Source: JBCCDY01 sp039030555 (GTDB taxonomy: Bacteria > Bacteroidota > Bacteroidia > Cytophagales > Cyclobacteriaceae). Taken from it: 64,000 nucleotides of DNA. The position numbers and the translations under genes were made by a program. The notes below the pieces were generated by a model. That model saw only the letters and a program-made list of their open reading frames with translations. It did no database searches and was not told where the DNA came from. This document shows positions 52,438 through 60,888 of the stretch, one piece after another (the first letter of the stretch is position 1; each line of letters opens with the position of its first letter). Location: NCBI GenBank assembly GCA_039030555.1, contig JBCCDY010000010.1, forward strand, positions 1 through 64,000. The letters are read 5' to 3'.

Positions 52438-52941
52438 TTAATTAAAATATTCCTGAATTAGTTGTTCTACTTCACCTTCATGAAATTCTTTCTCATAAAA
52501 GCTTTTTACATTCTTCCCCTCTCTATTATCAACAATAATTGTAGCTGGAATAGCACCAGACCAAGAAGGATATACTTTATCAATGAATTTGTTAAAATCG
52601 GTTTCATCGAGTAAAAAGACATCCGATTGAATATTCTTTTTCTTAAGAAAGGTCTTAACTCTACCATCGAGATTCTCCACAAAATCAAAGCTTATTAAAG
52701 TAACGTCAACATTTTTGTCAGAATAATTCTTATTCAAAGCTTCGAAATAGGGAAGTTCTTTAATACATGGTTTACACCAGGTAGCCCAAAAATTAATAAC
52801 CTTTATGTTTCGTTCATTTGAGTTGATTAGATTTTCTAAATCATTAAACTTGATAACCTTAACTGCTTTTGAATCCTGCGCCTTTACATAATTGAAAGAG
52901 AGTGTTAGAAGGATAAAGCTGAAATACAGATTTCTTATCAT
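52438..52941 (-). CDS. TlpA-like periplasmic thiol-disulfide oxidoreductase
   Basis: The 167-residue product has a signal peptide ending VKAQ and a thioredoxin fold with active site FWATWCKPCIKELPYFEAL and the cis-Pro region GAIPATIIVD. It would reduce disulfides or cytochrome precursors in the periplasm. It is the first gene of a two-gene unit with the PRX-like protein and reads away from the 541-bp gene-free stretch. Confidence 0.9.
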   Translation of the reverse strand: MIRNLYFSFILLTLSFNYVKAQDSKAVKVIKFNDLENLINSNERNIKVINFWATWCKPCIKELPYFEALNKNYSDKNVDVTLISFDFVENLDGRVKTFLKKKNIQSDVFLLDETDFNKFIDKVYPSWSGAIPATIIVDNREGKNVKSFYEKEFHEGEVEQLIQEYFN

Positions 52942-53482
52942 ATCAAATAAAAAACGAATTTAAGTAACGGATGTTATATTTTATCAATTCCATATCTAAT
53001 TATGTTTTGTGAAAAAGCGGGCAGGTTAAAAATTGTACTTTTTCAAGATGAAGTAATGGTCTATATTTTTTCAGAAACGGAAACTAAATGAGCGATTTTC
53101 TTTATAACGACTATCAGAAAACTACGTTAACTGAATATTAACCAATTGTTAAGAAGCATATAGATAGCCCGTGAGCCTATATGCATGGACGAGCACTCAC
53201 TTTACCACTTAAATTGGAAAAAGCCTTCTGAATTTAACAAAATAAAGATTCTATTTTTCCAAAATTAGTTATTCACAAATAGAAAAAGTTATCCACACAA
53301 ATGAACACCTATCTATTAACAAACTGAATTTCAAATGTTTACAATAATTTTAGGTAAATCAGAAAATGTGGATAAGCTTTAAGCAAAAAAATAGAACCTC
53401 TCAATTGTAAAAATTGGATGAATATTTGGCAACTTCAATCTACATACTGATTTTCAGACAATTACCCTTAAAATCTAAAGTG
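52942..53482. other. 541-bp gene-free AT-rich stretch with DnaA-box matches; oriC candidate
   Basis: No plausible gene is seen. It holds TTATTCACA at 53269-53277, the consensus DnaA box TTATCCACA at 53289-53297 and the same box reversed (TGTGGATAA) at 53367-53375, flanked by A/T-rich tracts (for example 53221-53268 and 53376-53440), plus an inverted repeat at 53156-53184. Bacteroidota origins are often not next to dnaA. Against it, the neighbouring genes do not show leading-strand polarity away from this point. It also must contain the promoter of the TlpA-type gene. Confidence 0.4.
53156..53184. repeat. 8-bp inverted repeat GCATATAG / CTATATGC
   Basis: The two arms (53156-53163 and 53177-53184) are perfect complements around a 13-nt spacer. 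They lie in the gene-free stretch ~85 bp before the DnaA-box matches. Role not known; it could be a regulator site. Confidence 0.5.
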
Positions 53483-55261
53483 TTAATCCAGCACCTGGCG
53501 TCTTAATTTTCTGCGATATGCATTAAAAATTCTGGATTTAGATACAAAACCGATGTAAATACCTTCATCTATCACAGGAAGATTCCACGCCTCGGTTTTC
53601 TCAAATTTGTTCATCACCGATTGCATTTTTTCCCGAGAGCTTACAAATGCAGGAGGATCTTGCATTAACTCTCTGATTCGCACGGAGTTCTGATAATCTG
53701 TTTCAAACATAATATCTCTTATGTCATCTAACGTAACTACTCCAGAGAGTCCGCCATTACTGTTAACTACGGGAAAAATATTTCTTTTGGAACGCTTTAC
53801 CAGATCCACTAAGTCTTTTAAATAGGCATTCGGTGAAATTTGCAGAAGGTCTGTTTCGATGATCTTATGCAGATCAATCAAGCTTAATAGCTCTCTATCT
53901 TTATCGTTCGGAATTAGATCGCCTTTTTCAACCAAATGCTTGGTATAGAAAGAATACTTTTCAAAATAGCTGATTGTACTGTAGGAAATCGCTGATACCA
54001 GCATCAGAGGCACAAAAAGTGTATATCCGCTGGTGATCTCCGCTATTAAAAATATGGCTGTGAGAGGAGCATGTAATACCCCGCTCATCACCCCACACAT
54101 CCCAACGAGCGTAAAATTGCTTGGGCTGACCGTCTGTGAAAAAGTAATGGTGTTAATCAATATAGCCGATAAGAAACCGGTTATTCCACCCAAGAAAAGT
54201 GAGGGAGCAAATATTCCTCCACTACCTCCGGAACCGATAGTAAGTGCTGTAGCTATTGGTTTTATCAGTATCAGTCCTAAAGTGAATAATATAAGTGATG
54301 GAAGTGTCTGGTAGCTAGGTAGCAAAAGTGAATTATCGAATAATTGTATCTCCTTACCACTAAGTAAAGCTTTAATCGTAGTGTACCCTTCGCCGTAGAT
54401 CGGAGGGAAAATGAAAATGATCAACCCTAAAATAATGCCACCAAAAAGTGCCCTTGGTAAATAGGATTTTACACTTTGGATCAAGTTTTCCACGTAGAAA
54501 ACAACCCTCACAAAATACAAGGAGACCAATCCACAGATAGCTCCAAGTAATAGAAAGTAAGGGGTATCGCCTGCTGTGAATGGATCGGTAAGTTGAAATG
54601 AAAATAAAATATGTTCTCCTGATAAGATCAAAGAGATCAGCGACCCACAGACCGATGCTATGAGTAGAGGTGTAAAAGCTGCGATGGTCACCTCAGCCAT
54701 AATAACTTCAATACTGAATATAACGCCAGCAATAGGAGAGTTGAATATGGCTGCAATGGCACCGGCCGAACCGCAGCCAATAAGTAAAGTCCTTCTTTTA
54801 TAACTTAAGTGTGCGTTTTTCGCGATGTTGGATCCGATAGCGGAACCAGTGACTACAATAGGGGCCTCCAATCCAACCGAACCACCAAAGCCTACAGTTA
54901 ATGCACTTGTTATCATTCTGGAGTAAGTCCATCCTTTTCTCAGTACACTAGAATTCTTTGATATGGAGTATAAAATATTTGTAATTCCATGACCTAAGCT
55001 TTCTTTGAGAATATATCTCGCTACAAGTGTGGTCAACAAAATCCCAATTAATGGATATAGGATAAACAAAGAGTTGTATCTGGAAAAAAGATCGCTCGTT
55101 GTTAGAAAGTGTTCAATTAAGTGTACCGACTGCTTAAGGATAACGGCTGCGACACCGGAGATTGCACCCACAACGCCACTGAGTAAAAGCACAAAGTTCT
55201 TATCGCTTATATGCTTCATCCGCCAAACCAAAAACCGCACGTACACCTTTCCCGGACTCAT
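53483..55261 (-). CDS. ClC-type chloride channel or transporter with CBS domains
   Basis: The 592-residue protein has the ClC core with GGSVGLEAPIVVTGSAIG (selectivity region), GSGGSGGIFAPSLFLGG and the GVLHAPLTAIFLIAEITSGY re-entrant region, followed by two CBS domains (~450-585) that bind nucleotides. Whether it is a channel or a Cl-/H+ exchanger cannot be decided here. The start could also be an internal ATG 42 bp in (KHISDKNF). A -7 box lies 29 bp upstream. Confidence 0.95.
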   Translation of the reverse strand: MSPGKVYVRFLVWRMKHISDKNFVLLLSGVVGAISGVAAVILKQSVHLIEHFLTTSDLFSRYNSLFILYPLIGILLTTLVARYILKESLGHGITNILYSISKNSSVLRKGWTYSRMITSALTVGFGGSVGLEAPIVVTGSAIGSNIAKNAHLSYKRRTLLIGCGSAGAIAAIFNSPIAGVIFSIEVIMAEVTIAAFTPLLIASVCGSLISLILSGEHILFSFQLTDPFTAGDTPYFLLLGAICGLVSLYFVRVVFYVENLIQSVKSYLPRALFGGIILGLIIFIFPPIYGEGYTTIKALLSGKEIQLFDNSLLLPSYQTLPSLILFTLGLILIKPIATALTIGSGGSGGIFAPSLFLGGITGFLSAILINTITFSQTVSPSNFTLVGMCGVMSGVLHAPLTAIFLIAEITSGYTLFVPLMLVSAISYSTISYFEKYSFYTKHLVEKGDLIPNDKDRELLSLIDLHKIIETDLLQISPNAYLKDLVDLVKRSKRNIFPVVNSNGGLSGVVTLDDIRDIMFETDYQNSVRIRELMQDPPAFVSSREKMQSVMNKFEKTEAWNLPVIDEGIYIGFVSKSRIFNAYRRKLRRQVLD

Positions 55262-55289
55262 AAACTTATTGTTATGGAACTTTGAGTTG

Positions 55290-55297
55290 CAAACTTA
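55290..55297 (-). promoter_or_regulatory. -7 box for the ClC gene
   Basis: On the minus strand TAAGTTTG matches TAnnTTTG, ~29 bp before the ClC start codon. Confidence 0.5.
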
Positions 55298-55343
55298 GAC
55301 AATGAATATAATTAATGAAGTCTTGCCGGGGATAAAACCCATA

Positions 55344-56042
55344 TTAAGTGTTGTAGAACCGATAGTGGACGAATCTCTTTTTTTCTTTCAGATAGTTTAA
55401 TATTATTTCCCAAAGGTCTTCATAGGGAATGATCTCTATGTAATTATAAAAATCTTCCTCTACGGCATCATCATTAAGCTTTTCTCGGTAGAAAGCAGCT
55501 TTTTCAATAGTGTAGTAATGAGAAAATTCCTGATCTAGCATAATCCTGAGCATTCTGATAAAAACACTGTTCCTATAGTTTACTTTTTTGCTTAGAGCCT
55601 CCGAAGAGTATTCTTCTAGTTCTTCAACCTTTTGTTCAATAGCCTCAATTTCTTCCTCCCGAAACAAGAAAAGCAATTGGATCATCAGAAAGGCCGTGTT
55701 GTATCCTTCCTTTTCTTTTGGATAGAAGGCCTGTAGACTCAAAAATTCCTCTACCTTAAAACCCCAGTGAATGGACTTATGATCTACAAAATAGGCGAGA
55801 TAAGTCCTATATAATTCCCATCGTTCCAAATCAAGTTTCGGAATTAGCTTAAAAGCACCGGAATCACGCACTTGTAACCAAATCTCAGAAGCCTCATCAT
55901 AATGCTTGGTTTTAAAGCTTAAAAGAAATGCATATTCCAGAAAAGCGACCCACTCTTTTGAACCTTTTGAGAAGTACTTAGAACCTTTTTGTGAATATGG
56001 AAAACCCTCACCAAAATCTCTTTTTATCAGATAAGCGTACAT
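55344..56042 (-). CDS. Hypothetical protein, possible C-terminal half of a split gene
   Basis: The 232-residue protein is helical (YDEASEIWLQVRDSG, EIEAIEQKVEELEEYSS) with no signal peptide or known motif. It starts nine bases after the stop of the preceding ORF and in the same reading frame, with no further stop between (the linking codons read TTT ATA AAA ATG). The two together resemble a ~510-residue helical family I recall from Cytophagales. I read it as the C-terminal half of one gene interrupted by a TAA, or as a translationally coupled second gene. Confidence 0.65.
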   Translation of the reverse strand: MYAYLIKRDFGEGFPYSQKGSKYFSKGSKEWVAFLEYAFLLSFKTKHYDEASEIWLQVRDSGAFKLIPKLDLERWELYRTYLAYFVDHKSIHWGFKVEEFLSLQAFYPKEKEGYNTAFLMIQLLFLFREEEIEAIEQKVEELEEYSSEALSKKVNYRNSVFIRMLRIMLDQEFSHYYTIEKAAFYREKLNDDAVEEDFYNYIEIIPYEDLWEIILNYLKEKKRFVHYRFYNT

Positions 56043-56051
56043 TTTTATAAA

Positions 56052-56873
56052 TTAAATCCTCTGAGGGTCTAGGTAGACCTTAATCAAATCGACCGGTCTA
56101 TTCAGGTATTTTTTTTCAATTTGATCGGTAAGTAAAATGTTAGCCATGAAATCCTTATGAAACTGATTATTCAGAAGCTTTAAATTATAGTATAGTAGCT
56201 CGATTTGTATTAAGTGATTTTTTTCAAGCAGCTCTTCAAAGTATTTGATTTCCGAAGGTAAGTTTTCCAGCTCCTTTTTCTGGGCCGTAAGCGAGCGATT
56301 AAGCTCTGTGATGATTGAATAGTACTTACTTTTTGCCTGATCAATGATGTTGGCTTTTTCTCTTGCGAGGCCAATTTTATGGTTAGTCTCTTTTACACCT
56401 TTAATGTTTCCCGATTCAGAATAACTCTGCCTTATAACCGCCAGACAATTAATCGCGATATTCCATAATTCGTATTCTTCCGCCTTAGATAAAGTATCCT
56501 GGGCTTTTTTATAAGCCAGTTCATATTCTTCTTCTAGCATTAATACATTAATCTGAAAAGCTTCCCTGGTACACTCGTAAAATATTTGCTTGTAAAGCGT
56601 TTCTGAAGGTTTGGAATAATCCAGAAAGAATAAGTGGTTGAGTAATTTTTCCCTCAGTTTATTCTTTATGTTTCTATAGTTTCGGTTAGAAGGGTCAGTA
56701 TTTAGAAGCACGTAAGCACCATCCAGATCATCTTCTACTTTTCCTTCTATTATTTCATGATAGAGTTGGTTATCCCTTGATACTTCATTGTTTCTGAAAT
56801 TTTGATCGACTAGCTGAATGGCCCTTTGCCCTTTCTTGGACTTAATCGCTATTAATTTTTGAATGTCTTGCAT
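56052..56873 (-). CDS. Hypothetical helical protein, possible N-terminal half of a split gene
   Basis: The 273-residue protein opens QDIQKLIAIKSKKGQRAIQ, then DPSNRNYRNIKNKLREKLLN and tandem helical stretches (EEEYELAYKKAQDTLSKAEE), with TPR-like spacing. No function is recognised. It ends DLIKVYLDPQRI at a TAA, after which the frame continues into the next ORF. This suggests a single ancestral protein of ~508 residues. No frameshift is needed to join them, only readthrough or reversal of one codon. Confidence 0.65.
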   Translation of the reverse strand: MQDIQKLIAIKSKKGQRAIQLVDQNFRNNEVSRDNQLYHEIIEGKVEDDLDGAYVLLNTDPSNRNYRNIKNKLREKLLNHLFFLDYSKPSETLYKQIFYECTREAFQINVLMLEEEYELAYKKAQDTLSKAEEYELWNIAINCLAVIRQSYSESGNIKGVKETNHKIGLAREKANIIDQAKSKYYSIITELNRSLTAQKKELENLPSEIKYFEELLEKNHLIQIELLYYNLKLLNNQFHKDFMANILLTDQIEKKYLNRPVDLIKVYLDPQRI

Positions 56874-56960
56874 CTAAGGCTTATCTACTTTTTAAAAGAT
56901 AGATGTTTTTTTAAGGCATTAAAAATGCTCAATTTTTACTTTATGTGTTGAAATTTAATA

Positions 56961-56968
56961 TACATTTG
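56961..56968 (+). promoter_or_regulatory. -7 box for the small ORF at 56995
   Basis: TACATTTG matches TAnnTTTG and ends 26 bp before the start codon, supporting that the small ORF is a real gene. Confidence 0.6.
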
Positions 56969-56994
56969 CGCGCTGTTATGCAAACTCATGTGAG

Positions 56995-57195
56995 ATGGAT
57001 AAATTCAAAATTGAATTTAAGTGTGTGAAAGAGCCCAAATCCCATAGTGGATTGGATGGGTTCCAAATAGATAAAGTCTATAAAGGAAGATCATTTAACG
57101 GATTGTTCGAAGTAACTCCAAAGTGGGGAAATGGTGAACCAACCAAAGTAATTGAAACCTCCCTTTTCAAGCAGTATTTCGAAATTCTGAACTAA
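56995..57195 (+). CDS. Small conserved-looking hypothetical protein
   Basis: The 66-residue product is a compact beta-rich domain (FKIEFKCVKEPKSHSG, DKVYKGRSFNGLFEVTPKWG) with no signal peptide. Its own -7 box and ATG placement support expression. It resembles small SH3-like proteins found in Bacteroidota, but I do not recognise a named family. It is divergent from the hypothetical pair at 55344-56873. Confidence 0.65.
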   Translation: MDKFKIEFKCVKEPKSHSGLDGFQIDKVYKGRSFNGLFEVTPKWGNGEPTKVIETSLFKQYFEILN

Positions 57196-57238
57196 TCGCT
57201 TTCCAATCGAGGCTACATCAATTTTATTAAATTGATGT

Positions 57239-57646
57239 ATGGATTTTAAAGCCCCTTTCAAACAAATTAAGGAGACATGCCTTTATGTAAAAAGCATAGA
57301 TAAGGCAGAAGCTTTCTATAATAGAAAATTACAGTTTCCGGTGATCAGCAAGGTTGAGGGAAGACATATCTTTTTTGAGGTAGGGAGTTCAGTATTACTA
57401 TGTTTTGTTGCTTCGGAAACGGCCAATGAGAAAACGCTTCCTCCGCATTTTGCAGAAGGAAATCAACATTTAGCTTTTGAAGTGACTTTAGAGAGCTATG
57501 AACAAAAAAAGAGTTGGGTGATCGATCAGGATATTGAACTTACTCACATCCAAAAGTGGGGTGATCAATACGAGTCCTTTTATTTTGAAGATTATGAAAG
57601 CAATGTTCTTGAAGTAGTTCCGGAGGGGATGTGGTCAAGAAAATAA
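57239..57646 (+). CDS. VOC (glyoxalase/bleomycin resistance) family protein
   Basis: The 135-residue protein has two beta-alpha-beta-beta-beta modules: ETCLYVKSIDKAEAFYNRKLQ and HLAFEVTLESYEQKKS, ending SFYFEDYESNVLEVV. These are the VOC fold's metal-site patterns (His in QHLAFEV, Glu in NVLEVV). It could be a glyoxalase, dioxygenase or resistance protein; the substrate cannot be told. It is 43 bp after the small hypothetical gene. Confidence 0.85.
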   Translation: MDFKAPFKQIKETCLYVKSIDKAEAFYNRKLQFPVISKVEGRHIFFEVGSSVLLCFVASETANEKTLPPHFAEGNQHLAFEVTLESYEQKKSWVIDQDIELTHIQKWGDQYESFYFEDYESNVLEVVPEGMWSRK

Positions 57647-57699
57647 GAAGGTGAATTTATATGGAGCAATCAACACCATTAATTTCTTTAAGAAATACG

Positions 57700-57707
57700 T
57701 ACTTTTG
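57700..57707 (+). promoter_or_regulatory. -7 box for the TerB-like gene
   Basis: TACTTTTG matches TAnnTTTG and ends 23 bp before the ATG at 57731. Confidence 0.6.
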
Positions 57708-57730
57708 GAGTTACTCAAAGTCGAATAATC

Positions 57731-58162
57731 ATGATAGGATTTTTTGAATACCAGTATTTAAAATTTAAGAAAAGCCATTTGAGAAGCCTTGTAGCACTTG
57801 CTAAATCAGATGGCCATTTTGACGATAGGGAAAAAGAATTTCTTGAAAAAGTGGGCGTTAAGTATGGGCTGAAAGAAAAACAAATAGCGAAGATCTTATC
57901 GGAAAATGTTAAAGTAGACCCTTTGGTGCCGGAAACCCATGAGCAGAAAGTTGGCCAATTATACGACGTAATCGGAATGGTACTGGCTGATGAGGTAATA
58001 GAAGAAAAGGAAATGGAATTCTGTCAGGATTTATTTTCTAAATATGGCTATAAGGAAGAAATGATTGAAAAGATGATCGATATGGCTCAAACCGAAGGTA
58101 TTCGCGATTATGAGGATTGGGAAAATTTCCTTGAAGAGTCAAAAACCTACCAACTTTCTTAA
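57731..58162 (+). CDS. TerB-like helical protein
   Basis: The 143-residue all-helical protein carries the TerB/DjlA-type pattern LVALAKSDGHFDDREKEFLE in its first half and the matching VIGMVLADEVIEEKEMEFCQ in the second. TerB proteins bind metal ions and occur in stress or membrane-linked complexes. No signal peptide. It has its own -7 box and precedes the ABC transporter gene by 33 bp. Role not known. Confidence 0.75.
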   Translation: MIGFFEYQYLKFKKSHLRSLVALAKSDGHFDDREKEFLEKVGVKYGLKEKQIAKILSENVKVDPLVPETHEQKVGQLYDVIGMVLADEVIEEKEMEFCQDLFSKYGYKEEMIEKMIDMAQTEGIRDYEDWENFLEESKTYQLS

Positions 58163-58195
58163 TAGACTTCACATTTAGAACGAATATTTTAGCGA

Positions 58196-60016
58196 ATGGC
58201 TAAAAAACGGGGACAGGCACTGTCGGAAGAAGAAAAGCGTAAATTAAATAAGCAAAACCTAACGAAGCTCAAAGGTATTTTCAAATACCTGATGCCCTAC
58301 AGAGGTTCGTTCATCATTGCTATGTTTTTTTTAGTGCTATCCAGCATTAATGTATTATCCTTACCATTTTTTGCAGGAAAACTTATTAACATATCCGGGG
58401 GCTATGAATACTGGATTATTGATAACATCAACACTGCTGCCATTCTTCTTATTGGTATTTTTCTCCTACAAAGCCTCTTCTCTTTTCTAAGAATATATTT
58501 TCTGGAAAAGGTCAACATTAAAGCAATGAACGACCTACGTTCCGATCTTTATAAAAGCTTTCTCTCGTTACCTATGTCGTTTTACGATCAACATCGTGCC
58601 GGGGAATTAACAAGCCGAATATCTAATGACGTGACTATGCTTAGGGATACTTTTTCTACTTCCTTGGCAGAATTTTTCAGACAGGTTCTCACACTCATTG
58701 CAGGAGTGTTCATCATCATCTGGACAGCTCCTTCTTTAAGTTTATTTATGCTCGGAACATTTCCTGTGCTCATACTTTTGGCACTTGTTTTTGGAAGGGC
58801 TATCAGAAAATTTTCCAAGAAAATTCAGGATGAGATAGCGGACTCAAATACCATTGTTGAAGAAACCATCCAGTCAATCCAGTCCGTAAAATCATTTACG
58901 AATGAGTTCTTTGAATTAAGAAAATATCGTGGAATAATAGATTCGGTTGTTGGAATGTCGATGAAGATGGCTGTTTATAATGGAGCTTTTGTTTCTTTCA
59001 TCATTTTCGGATTGTTTGGTGCTATTGTAGGTGTGATGTGGTATGGCGCCTCACTCGTCCAAAGTGGTGAGATGGTAGTTGGGGATCTGTTTTCTTTTCT
59101 GCTTTATACGGTTTTTATAGGAGCTTCAATTGGGGGATTAGGCAGTTTTTACACACAGATTCAAAGAGCTATAGGAGCATCGGAACGGGTGTTGGAAATC
59201 ATCGACTCTCAACAAGAAGTTGATCTTTCAGATGATCATGACTCGGCAACCAAACAATTAAATCTGAGAGGGAATATTCAGTTTAAAGATTTAGCCTTTA
59301 CGTATCCGACCCGTACTGATACTGAGGTTTTAAAAAGTGTTTCATTTGAAATTGCTGCGGGAAAAAAACTTGCACTCGTAGGGCACAGTGGAGCAGGAAA
59401 ATCTACTATTGCTCAGTTGCTCATGAGGTTTTACGAAGAATTCTCAGGCTCGATTTATTGCGATGGGCAGTCAATTCTGGAGTTTGATTTAAAGGAATAC
59501 CGTAAAAATATCGCTTTAGTACCTCAAGAGGTCCTTTTATTTGGTAGCAGCATAAAGGAGAATATCAGCTACGGAAAACCGGGTGCTTCCGATAAGGAGA
59601 TAGAAAAAGCAGCAGCTCGGGCTAACGCATTGAGCTTCATAGAATCTTTTCCGGAAGGAATGGAGACCTTAGTCGGAGATCGTGGAGTAAAGCTTTCAGG
59701 GGGTCAGCGTCAAAGAATAGCTATCGCTCGGGCTATATTAAAAGATCCTTCAATACTGATACTTGATGAAGCTACCAGTTCTCTCGATTCTATTTCTGAA
59801 AAAGAAGTCCAAAAAGGTCTAGACGAACTAATGAAAGATAGAACGACCATCATTATAGCGCATAGACTGGCAACCGTTAGAAAGGTAGATAAAATATTAG
59901 TCCTCGATCATGGTAAGATTCAGGAGGAGGGCAGCTATGAAGAGCTATCCATTAAAGATGAAGGTCTTTTTAACGAACTTCTGAAATTACAATTAGAAGA
60001 ATCCGAGGAAGTCTGA
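58196..60016 (+). CDS. ABC exporter half-transporter (ATPase fused to permease)
   Basis: The 606-residue protein has six membrane helices (~35-325) and an ATPase domain with Walker A GHSGAGKST, the signature LSGGQRQRIAIARA, Walker B ILILDEATSSLDS and the switch His in IIAHRLAT. It forms a homodimeric or heterodimeric exporter of the MsbA/multidrug type; the substrate may be a lipid, drug or peptide. No accessory secretion genes lie nearby. Confidence 0.94.
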   Translation: MAKKRGQALSEEEKRKLNKQNLTKLKGIFKYLMPYRGSFIIAMFFLVLSSINVLSLPFFAGKLINISGGYEYWIIDNINTAAILLIGIFLLQSLFSFLRIYFLEKVNIKAMNDLRSDLYKSFLSLPMSFYDQHRAGELTSRISNDVTMLRDTFSTSLAEFFRQVLTLIAGVFIIIWTAPSLSLFMLGTFPVLILLALVFGRAIRKFSKKIQDEIADSNTIVEETIQSIQSVKSFTNEFFELRKYRGIIDSVVGMSMKMAVYNGAFVSFIIFGLFGAIVGVMWYGASLVQSGEMVVGDLFSFLLYTVFIGASIGGLGSFYTQIQRAIGASERVLEIIDSQQEVDLSDDHDSATKQLNLRGNIQFKDLAFTYPTRTDTEVLKSVSFEIAAGKKLALVGHSGAGKSTIAQLLMRFYEEFSGSIYCDGQSILEFDLKEYRKNIALVPQEVLLFGSSIKENISYGKPGASDKEIEKAAARANALSFIESFPEGMETLVGDRGVKLSGGQRQRIAIARAILKDPSILILDEATSSLDSISEKEVQKGLDELMKDRTTIIIAHRLATVRKVDKILVLDHGKIQEEGSYEELSIKDEGLFNELLKLQLEESEEV

Positions 60017-60027
60017 TTTAAACGACT

Positions 60028-60879
60028 TCAGGAATTCAAATCCTTAAAGACGTGCACATCTCGTTGAGGGAATGGAATTGTAACTTTATGCTCACGGAAC
60101 AAACGATCTATTTCAAACCTGAGATCACTTTTGATCTGCTCTATTTCGAACATATACTTCGACCATAAGAACAATTCAAAATCGAGCGAGGATTCCCCAA
60201 AATCCACAAACCTTGCAAATGGCGCAGGTAAATCCGAGACCTGAGAATGCTCCTTGGCAGCTTGTTCCAAAAGTCGTTTCACCAGTTTTACATCCGAACC
60301 ATAGGCAACACCCACCTTCAATCTGAACCTTGATTCACTTCGGTTGTACGTCCAGTTGATCACATTATCATTGATAAGTTTATGGTTAGGCACAATAATG
60401 TTAATGTTGTCACGAGTAATAATTTTTGATGTTCTGATCTCAACCTTTTCCAAACGGCCCACTATACCATCGACTTCAACAATATCACCAACCGATACAG
60501 TCCCTTCAAAAAGCAGAATAATACCAGATATAAAATCATTAAATGTCTGTTGGATACCTAGACCTAAACCGACCAATAAAGCTGCCGAACCTGCTAAAAG
60601 TATGGTCAGCTTAATTCCAGCAGAATCAATGATAGTGAGTATGACAACGATGTAAATTACATATTTGAATATCTGGTAAATGGCCAGCGCACGTCCCAAA
60701 TCAAATCCCGGGTCTTTCTGATTTCTTCGAAGAACCAGCTTCTTAATTATTCTAAGAGCAAGCTTGCTAACGACCAATAAAACGATAGCACTTAGTATCG
60801 TATAGAGACTAACGGTTACATTTTCATAATTGATGAAATTGTAAGAAAGCGCATCGTTTATATCAATCCAGTCTAACAT
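60028..60879 (-). CDS. MscS-family mechanosensitive channel
   Basis: The 283-residue protein has three membrane helices, the third pore-lining one rich in Gly and Ala (LLAGSAALLVGLGLGIQQTF), then the MscS beta domain (GDIVEVDGIVGRLEKVEIRTSKI, NIIVPNHKLINDNVINWTY) and the C-terminal alpha/beta part. It should open under membrane tension to release solutes on hypo-osmotic shock. It follows the cation-chloride permease gene by 9 bp, so the two are probably one operon for osmotic balance. Confidence 0.93.
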   Translation of the reverse strand: MLDWIDINDALSYNFINYENVTVSLYTILSAIVLLVVSKLALRIIKKLVLRRNQKDPGFDLGRALAIYQIFKYVIYIVVILTIIDSAGIKLTILLAGSAALLVGLGLGIQQTFNDFISGIILLFEGTVSVGDIVEVDGIVGRLEKVEIRTSKIITRDNINIIVPNHKLINDNVINWTYNRSESRFRLKVGVAYGSDVKLVKRLLEQAAKEHSQVSDLPAPFARFVDFGESSLDFELFLWSKYMFEIEQIKSDLRFEIDRLFREHKVTIPFPQRDVHVFKDLNS

Positions 60880-60888
60880 CTTGTCCGA

